Origin: Prosthecobacter debontii | GTDB lineage: Bacteria > Verrucomicrobiota > Verrucomicrobiia > Verrucomicrobiales > Akkermansiaceae | NCBI GenBank assembly: GCA_945885485.1 | Contig: CAMCYT010000089.1 | Span: 1-9,635 of the forward strand | Reading direction: 5' to 3' | Length of the DNA stretch: 9,635 nucleotides | In this document: piece by piece, positions 6,257-9,635 of the stretch | Layout of the letters: every line of letters starts with the position of its first letter | How positions within the stretch are numbered: position 1 is the stretch's first letter | The notes under the pieces: model-generated | Seen by the model: the letters and a program-made list of their open reading frames with translations, nothing else | Told to the model about the DNA's origin: nothing | The model's database searches: none | Made by a program: the position numbers and the translations under genes

Positions 6257-7153
6257 TTATCGAGAAAGCCTACGCACCAGCTCGATCAGCCGTCCGGTTG
6301 AGGCAGCTAGGGTGGGGGCGAAGGGGATTTTCTCGTCGGCTTCGTCGGGTAAAAGCATGGGGCGGGTGGCGATGCGGATGGCGGGGAGGTTCATTTCGGT
6401 CAGGGTGGATGCGATGTCGAAATCGTCCCCAAGGCAGACGATTTCCGCGCCGAGGATTTTTCCGAGATCTACGAAATCGACGTTGGGTAATGCGGTGGTG
6501 TCGCGTGAGGAGAGGATGAGGGATTCAGCATCACCCATTGCCTCGATGCAGAGAATGGTGCGGGGTTTGGTTTCGGCTTGGATGAGTTGGGATACGAGGG
6601 TAGCGGTTTCGAGGACGGGGGAGTCATCTTCATTGGCGTGGGGGATGAAGAGGAAATGGATGGATTGGGCGGGTGAGTGATCGGCCAAAGCCTGCGCGGC
6701 AGCTAGAGTGGCGACGAGGCCGGTGGCGTTTTTTTCCGCGCCGCGTGAGCTGTTAGGTGAATCGTAGGAAGTGATGATCCAAAGTGGCGGGATGTCTTTT
6801 TTGAGAGAGGGGATGGTGACTTTCAGGATGGGGAAATCAGAAGGGCTTATGATCGAGGCGACATCGTAACCGGTGTTCGATGGACCGAGCGTGCCTTCGA
6901 TCATCGAGGCGGTGGCGGAGAGTTGAGCGGGTTTTGAAGTGTTGCGCTCGCCGATTACGGAGATGATTTTTTTCAAATCATCCGCGATGGATTCCGCTGA
7001 TACGCTTTTTGCAAAACGCTTTTCGGCCTCTATTTTTTCAGTCTCCTCGCTATTAAAATATTGCACCAAGGCGAAAGATCCGGACGCGATCAGCCACAGC
7101 GGTAGAAGCACAAGCAACCATGGAAGGATTCGGGATTTTCTTTTTTCCTCCAT
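6257..7153 (-). CDS. Membrane-anchored M28-peptidase-like protein, probably catalytically inactive
   Basis: 298 residues: a charged N-terminus, one membrane span at about 11-33, a charged linker (35-70), then a globular domain that tracks the M28 aminopeptidase fold. LWIITSYDSP (124-133) corresponds to the usual G-A-H-Y-D-S strand, SRGAEKNATG (136-145) to G-A-N-D-N-A-S-G, IHFLFIPHANEDDS (165-178) to the Glu-Glu strand, and CIEAMGDAE to the NLDMIG-type strand. In this alignment the first metal-binding His is Ser129 and the bridging Asp is Lys141, so the two-zinc site should not form. Glu175 and Glu204 are kept. The assignment rests on motif order only and is moderate. The ATG at 7153 follows the pssA stop by six bases, indicating a shared transcript and a possible envelope-related role. 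Confidence 0.7.
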   Translation of the reverse strand: MEEKRKSRILPWLLVLLPLWLIASGSFALVQYFNSEETEKIEAEKRFAKSVSAESIADDLKKIISVIGERNTSKPAQLSATASMIEGTLGPSNTGYDVASIISPSDFPILKVTIPSLKKDIPPLWIITSYDSPNSSRGAEKNATGLVATLAAAQALADHSPAQSIHFLFIPHANEDDSPVLETATLVSQLIQAETKPRTILCIEAMGDAESLILSSRDTTALPNVDFVDLGKILGAEIVCLGDDFDIASTLTEMNLPAIRIATRPMLLPDEADEKIPFAPTLAASTGRLIELVRRLSR

Positions 7154-7159
7154 GATCTG

Positions 7160-8062
7160 TTAGAATTTGTCTGGCTTATCCGGGGTTTCGGAAATGGTTG
7201 CCTTGGCTTCGGAATTCACTTCTTCGGTTTCGGAAAAATCCTCGATCCCTTTTCGTAAACGCTGAGAAATCAAAGGTCTGAAAAAACCATAAATCAGGTA
7301 TGCGCTAAAAAGAACGACTGGCATGATGTATCGGAAGTGAATGGTCAGGCTGACCAAGATCACCGCCCCGACGATAGCAGTGAAGCTGCCGCGGGTTTTC
7401 CAATCGACGGATTTGAAAGACGGATAGCGTACATCGCTGATCATCAACCAGGACAAGCCGAGCATGACGCCAGCGAGCACGTATTTCCAGACGCCGACCT
7501 CGTGGTCGTTTTTATAAAGGTCGATGATGAGGAATGTTAGAGAGGCGATGAAGCCTGCGGCCATAGGAATGGGAATGCCGCGAAAATCGTTTTTATCGCC
7601 GGGTTTTTTCGGCAATGAGGCGAGGCAGTTGAAGCGGGCAAGTCGCATCGCGCCGCAGATGAGGTAGATAAGAGCGATGGACCAGCCGATATTTCCGAGG
7701 GGGAAAAGCACCGCTCGCGAGAGCAACATTGCGGGAGCCATACCGAAGGAGATGATATCGGCTAGCGAATCAAACTCTTGGCCGAAAGGGGATTCCTGCC
7801 CACCGAGTCTGGCGAGGCGGCCGTCGAGCAGATCAAACAAGCACGAACCGAAGATGAGCAGGATAGCGTATTGGTAGTAGTGGCGGGAGATTTCGTAGTA
7901 TTCTTTGGCTCCGATGTCTCCTCCACCAGATACCTTTTGAACTTCGATTTGTCCTTTGAAAATCATCAGCACAGCGAAGAAACCGCACGCAAGATTGCAG
8001 GCAGTCATGAGGTTCGGGAGGAAGTAAATCTTCGGCTCGTCTGGGTCGCGTGGGCGGGACAT
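7160..8062 (-). CDS. pssA: CDP-diacylglycerol--serine O-phosphatidyltransferase
   Basis: Integral membrane enzyme that makes phosphatidylserine, the precursor of phosphatidylethanolamine, from CDP-diacylglycerol and serine. The CDP-alcohol phosphotransferase signature is complete. Within FDLLDGRLARLG and the following FGQEFDSLAD the Asp-Gly, Ala-Arg, Gly, Asp and Asp occur at the required spacing. An N-terminal YFLPNLMTACNLACGFFAV and several further hydrophobic spans (about 6-8 in all) fit the family, as does the RGIPIPMAAG segment. The C-terminal 30 residues are polar and acidic. I place the start at the ATG at 8062 (MSRPRDPDEPK...; 300 residues). An upstream in-frame ATG at 8161 would add 33 residues unlike the family and leave only 11 bases to the divergent dnaJ start. 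It heads a likely operon with the M28-like gene. Confidence 0.93.
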   Translation of the reverse strand: MSRPRDPDEPKIYFLPNLMTACNLACGFFAVLMIFKGQIEVQKVSGGGDIGAKEYYEISRHYYQYAILLIFGSCLFDLLDGRLARLGGQESPFGQEFDSLADIISFGMAPAMLLSRAVLFPLGNIGWSIALIYLICGAMRLARFNCLASLPKKPGDKNDFRGIPIPMAAGFIASLTFLIIDLYKNDHEVGVWKYVLAGVMLGLSWLMISDVRYPSFKSVDWKTRGSFTAIVGAVILVSLTIHFRYIMPVVLFSAYLIYGFFRPLISQRLRKGIEDFSETEEVNSEAKATISETPDKPDKF

Positions 8063-8172
8063 GGGCAGAGCATGTACTGCAATCCGTTCGCGCTCAACCT
8101 TGAAGAATGAGTATATTGGTGGGAAAATCGCTGACTTGCGTTGAAATGGATTTCTGCTCATAGTTTTTAAAG
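8063..8172. promoter_or_regulatory. Divergent control region between pssA and dnaJ
   Basis: With pssA starting at 8062, 110 bases separate the two divergent start codons and must hold both promoters. On the minus strand a TATACT (8110-8115) is a fair -10 for pssA, but the matching -35 is poor. For dnaJ no convincing box pair was found; TTGAAG at 8100 and TTGCGT/TTGAAA near 8136-8146 are only -35-like. No CIRCE-type heat-shock inverted repeat is seen. Confidence 0.3.
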
Positions 8173-9138
8173 ATGGCGGTTCAATTCAGGGATTATTACG
8201 AGGTGCTTGGAATCGCGCGCGATGCCTCGGCAGCGGATGTAAAAAAGGCGTTTCGGAAATTGGCGAGGGTGCACCATCCGGATGTAGCGAAAGACAAGTC
8301 GACAGCTGAGGAGAAATTTAAGGAAATTAATGAGGCGTATGAGGTGTTGAGCGATCCTGAGAAGCGGAAAAAATATGATACGCTGGGTAAGGATTGGGAC
8401 CGGCATGGTGGTGCGCCGCCGCAAGGTGCTTGGTCAGGTGGCGGGGCGCAGCAGATGCCGGAGGGGTTTGAATTTGGCGGCACAGGTTTCAGCGATTTCT
8501 TTGAACAATATTTCTCCGGTGGAGGAGCGCGGCGTGCGGCGGGTTATGGAGGCGGTGGATTTGCTGGCACAGGTGGAGGCAAGAGGAGTGGACAAGACAT
8601 CGAGGGCGATCTCATGGTGACGTTGCAAGAAGCTTTCACGGGATCGATGCGAACCATTTCTCTCCGCAAAGCAGATCCTCGCACGGGACAAGTGATAACC
8701 GATGAAGTGCAAGTTCGGATTCCCTCAGGGATAGGCGAAGGCCAGCGGTTGCGCGTTCCGGGCCATGGTGGAAACGGCTCGGGGGGAGGGGAGGACGGAG
8801 ATTTATTTTTACGAGTCCGCATGGCCGCAGATCCGGATTATCGCGTGAAAGGTCACGATCTTTTCCGTGAGCTTTCCCTCGCTCCATGGGAAGCCGTGCT
8901 TGGTACCACGATTTCACTCAACGTTCCTGGAGGCAAAGTCGTTCAGTTAAAAATCCCCGCCGGAACGAACTCGGAAGACCAGCTCCGGCTCAAAGGCTAC
9001 GGCTTACCGAAAAAAGATGCGCCGGGAGATTTGTATGTGGAAATTTCCATCGTAACGCCACGTGAAGTCAGCGCAGAGGAGCGCAGCACATGGGAAAAAA
9101 TCCGCGATAATTCATCTTTTAACCCGAGGGAGCATTGA
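8173..9138 (+). CDS. cbpA: DnaJ/CbpA-type co-chaperone (Hsp40 without zinc finger)
   Basis: A 321-residue class B J-protein that stimulates DnaK ATPase and delivers clients. The J-domain occupies residues 6-72, with the essential His35-Pro-Asp37 loop, helix II KKAFRKLARVHHP and helix IV DPEKRKKYD. A Gly/Phe-rich linker runs from about 80 to 140 (GGTGFSDFF, GYGGGGFAGTGGG). Two beta-sandwich substrate domains follow (about 141-310), with VRIPSGIGEGQRLRVPGHG, GDLFLRVR and the final LRLKGYGLP...GDLYVEI. There is no CxxCxGxG zinc region, which separates it from DnaJ proper and fits CbpA. The length is slightly above E. coli CbpA (306). The cbpM-like gene one base downstream supports the CbpA call. 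The start ATG is preceded only by TTTTTAAAG. Confidence 0.95.
   Translation: MAVQFRDYYEVLGIARDASAADVKKAFRKLARVHHPDVAKDKSTAEEKFKEINEAYEVLSDPEKRKKYDTLGKDWDRHGGAPPQGAWSGGGAQQMPEGFEFGGTGFSDFFEQYFSGGGARRAAGYGGGGFAGTGGGKRSGQDIEGDLMVTLQEAFTGSMRTISLRKADPRTGQVITDEVQVRIPSGIGEGQRLRVPGHGGNGSGGGEDGDLFLRVRMAADPDYRVKGHDLFRELSLAPWEAVLGTTISLNVPGGKVVQLKIPAGTNSEDQLRLKGYGLPKKDAPGDLYVEISIVTPREVSAEERSTWEKIRDNSSFNPREH
9126..9132 (+). promoter_or_regulatory. Ribosome binding site of the cbpM-like gene
   Basis: GAGGGAG, inside the last codons of cbpA, lies seven bases before the ATG at 9140. It is the clearest Shine-Dalgarno in the window. It decides the start at 9140 over the longer in-frame opening at 9062, which overlaps cbpA. 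Confidence 0.6.
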
Positions 9139-9139
9139 T

Positions 9140-9427
9140 ATGAAAATGATAGAACCTGATCCTCATTGTCTCCATTCTCTGGAAGTCGTTATTCGCATGA
9201 CAGGCAGTTCTCGGCGGAAAATTATTTTTTATTGCAGCAAAGGAGTGATCCAACCTGTCCGGCGAGAGGAGAACGAATTGCAATTCAATGAGGACTCCAT
9301 ACTGCGCTTGCGTCAGATTGAGACCTTGCGCCAACAACACCGCATGAACTGGGCGGCAATCTATACGATAGTCGGCCTAATCGATGAAATAGAAGCCTTA
9401 CGCGATGAGCTGAGATTTCGTAGATGA
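9140..9427 (+). CDS. cbpM: MerR-like chaperone modulator, CbpM type
   Basis: A 95-residue protein, close to E. coli CbpM (101). CbpM binds the J-domain of CbpA and blocks its action on DnaK; it is a MerR_2-type fold that does not need DNA binding for this. Seen here: an N-terminal helix-turn-helix-like stretch (SLEVVIRMTGSSRRKIIFYC, about 14-33), a wing segment GVIQPV, then LQFNEDSILRLRQIETLR (48-65) and a C-terminal helix GLIDEIEALRDELRFRR. The ATG at 9140 is one base after the cbpA stop and has a good ribosome site, so the pair is translated together. A DNA-binding role of the HspR kind is a less likely alternative, since HspR proteins are longer and regulate dnaK operons. Confidence 0.82.
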   Translation: MKMIEPDPHCLHSLEVVIRMTGSSRRKIIFYCSKGVIQPVRREENELQFNEDSILRLRQIETLRQQHRMNWAAIYTIVGLIDEIEALRDELRFRR

Positions 9428-9512
9428 TTTTTTTATACAGACTGCCAATTTAATGCTAGATAGGATTTCATAAAGGCTGCCGTAGTGCAGTAACTTAACG
9501 CACATCAAACCC

Positions 9513-9635
9513 ATGACTCATTCATCTCTTGGCCCGCGCCGACTCACTAGATCACTCACCCTCGGCCTCGCGGCTTTCAGTTTGGTAAACTCGTTCGAGC
9601 TCTCCCACGCTCAATCTTTCTACAAGGAAACCCCG
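9513..9635 (+). CDS. N-terminus of an exported protein, cut by the window edge
   Basis: The reading frame is open from the ATG at 9513 to the window end (41 codons, no stop). The start MTHSSLGPRRLTRSLTLGLA has a basic n-region with three arginines. A hydrophobic core (LTLGLAAFSLV) follows, then SHAQSFYKETP. A signal peptidase I site after SHA (residue 34) is plausible, so the mature protein would be periplasmic or surface-located. Its identity cannot be read from the portion present. It lies 85 bases downstream of the cbpM-like gene in the same direction; those bases are AT-rich with no firm promoter or terminator. The absence of a strong ribosome site leaves the start slightly uncertain. Confidence 0.65.
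   Translation, partial: MTHSSLGPRRLTRSLTLGLAAFSLVNSFELSHAQSFYKETP

Noticed and set aside
8063..8161. 33-codon N-terminal extension of pssA from the ATG at 8161
   Set aside because: The extension is unlike the family, and would leave only 11 bases between divergent starts. The ATG at 8062 gives a normal-length enzyme.
9062..9139. 26-codon upstream extension of the cbpM-like gene
   Set aside because: It overlaps the end of cbpA in another frame. The ATG at 9140 has the ribosome site and gives the family's normal length.

Overview
The window reads as a chromosomal housekeeping stretch from a Gram-negative-type bacterium, most probably of the PVC group (Verrucomicrobia). That assignment is inferred from the protein flavour, the weak use of Shine-Dalgarno sites, and a GxxExxY gene bounded by short tandem-repeat arms, which is typical of Verrucomicrobia, Planctomycetes and Bacteroidetes genomes. 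No rRNA, tRNA, CRISPR array, prophage or transposase gene was found.

Layout. (1) Bases 1-2971, minus strand: carA (carbamoyl-phosphate synthase small subunit), then a GxxExxY protein, then purA (adenylosuccinate synthase, C-terminus cut by the window edge). The GxxExxY gene lies between decamer-repeat arms that supply its start codon, its stop codon and the last codons and stop of carA. A tandem duplication of its 3' end fills the gap before purA. (2) Bases 3043-3189: a second element with long inverted arms made of 9-bp units and no convincing gene inside. (3) Bases 3286-4969, plus strand: a class I SAM methyltransferase and a single-span membrane protein of unknown function. (4) Bases 4998-8062, minus strand: pssA (phosphatidylserine synthase), a membrane-anchored M28-peptidase-like protein that has lost metal ligands, and kamA (lysine 2,3-aminomutase family). 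(5) Bases 8173-9635, plus strand: a CbpA-type DnaJ co-chaperone, a MerR-like CbpM-type modulator one base downstream, and the first 41 codons of a secreted protein.

How the genes relate. carA (carbamoyl phosphate for pyrimidines and arginine) and purA (AMP synthesis) are both nucleotide genes reading the same way, with the repeat cassette wedged between them; carB is not in the window. pssA and the M28-like gene are six bases apart and are probably co-transcribed, with kamA 68 bases further on. dnaJ and the cbpM-like gene form a classic chaperone/regulator pair.

The main point of interest is the pair of repeat-armed elements on either side of carA. They share an outer TTAACC edge and tandem-unit architecture but differ in unit sequence and period (10 bp and 9 bp). 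One carries a nuclease-fold gene and the other does not.
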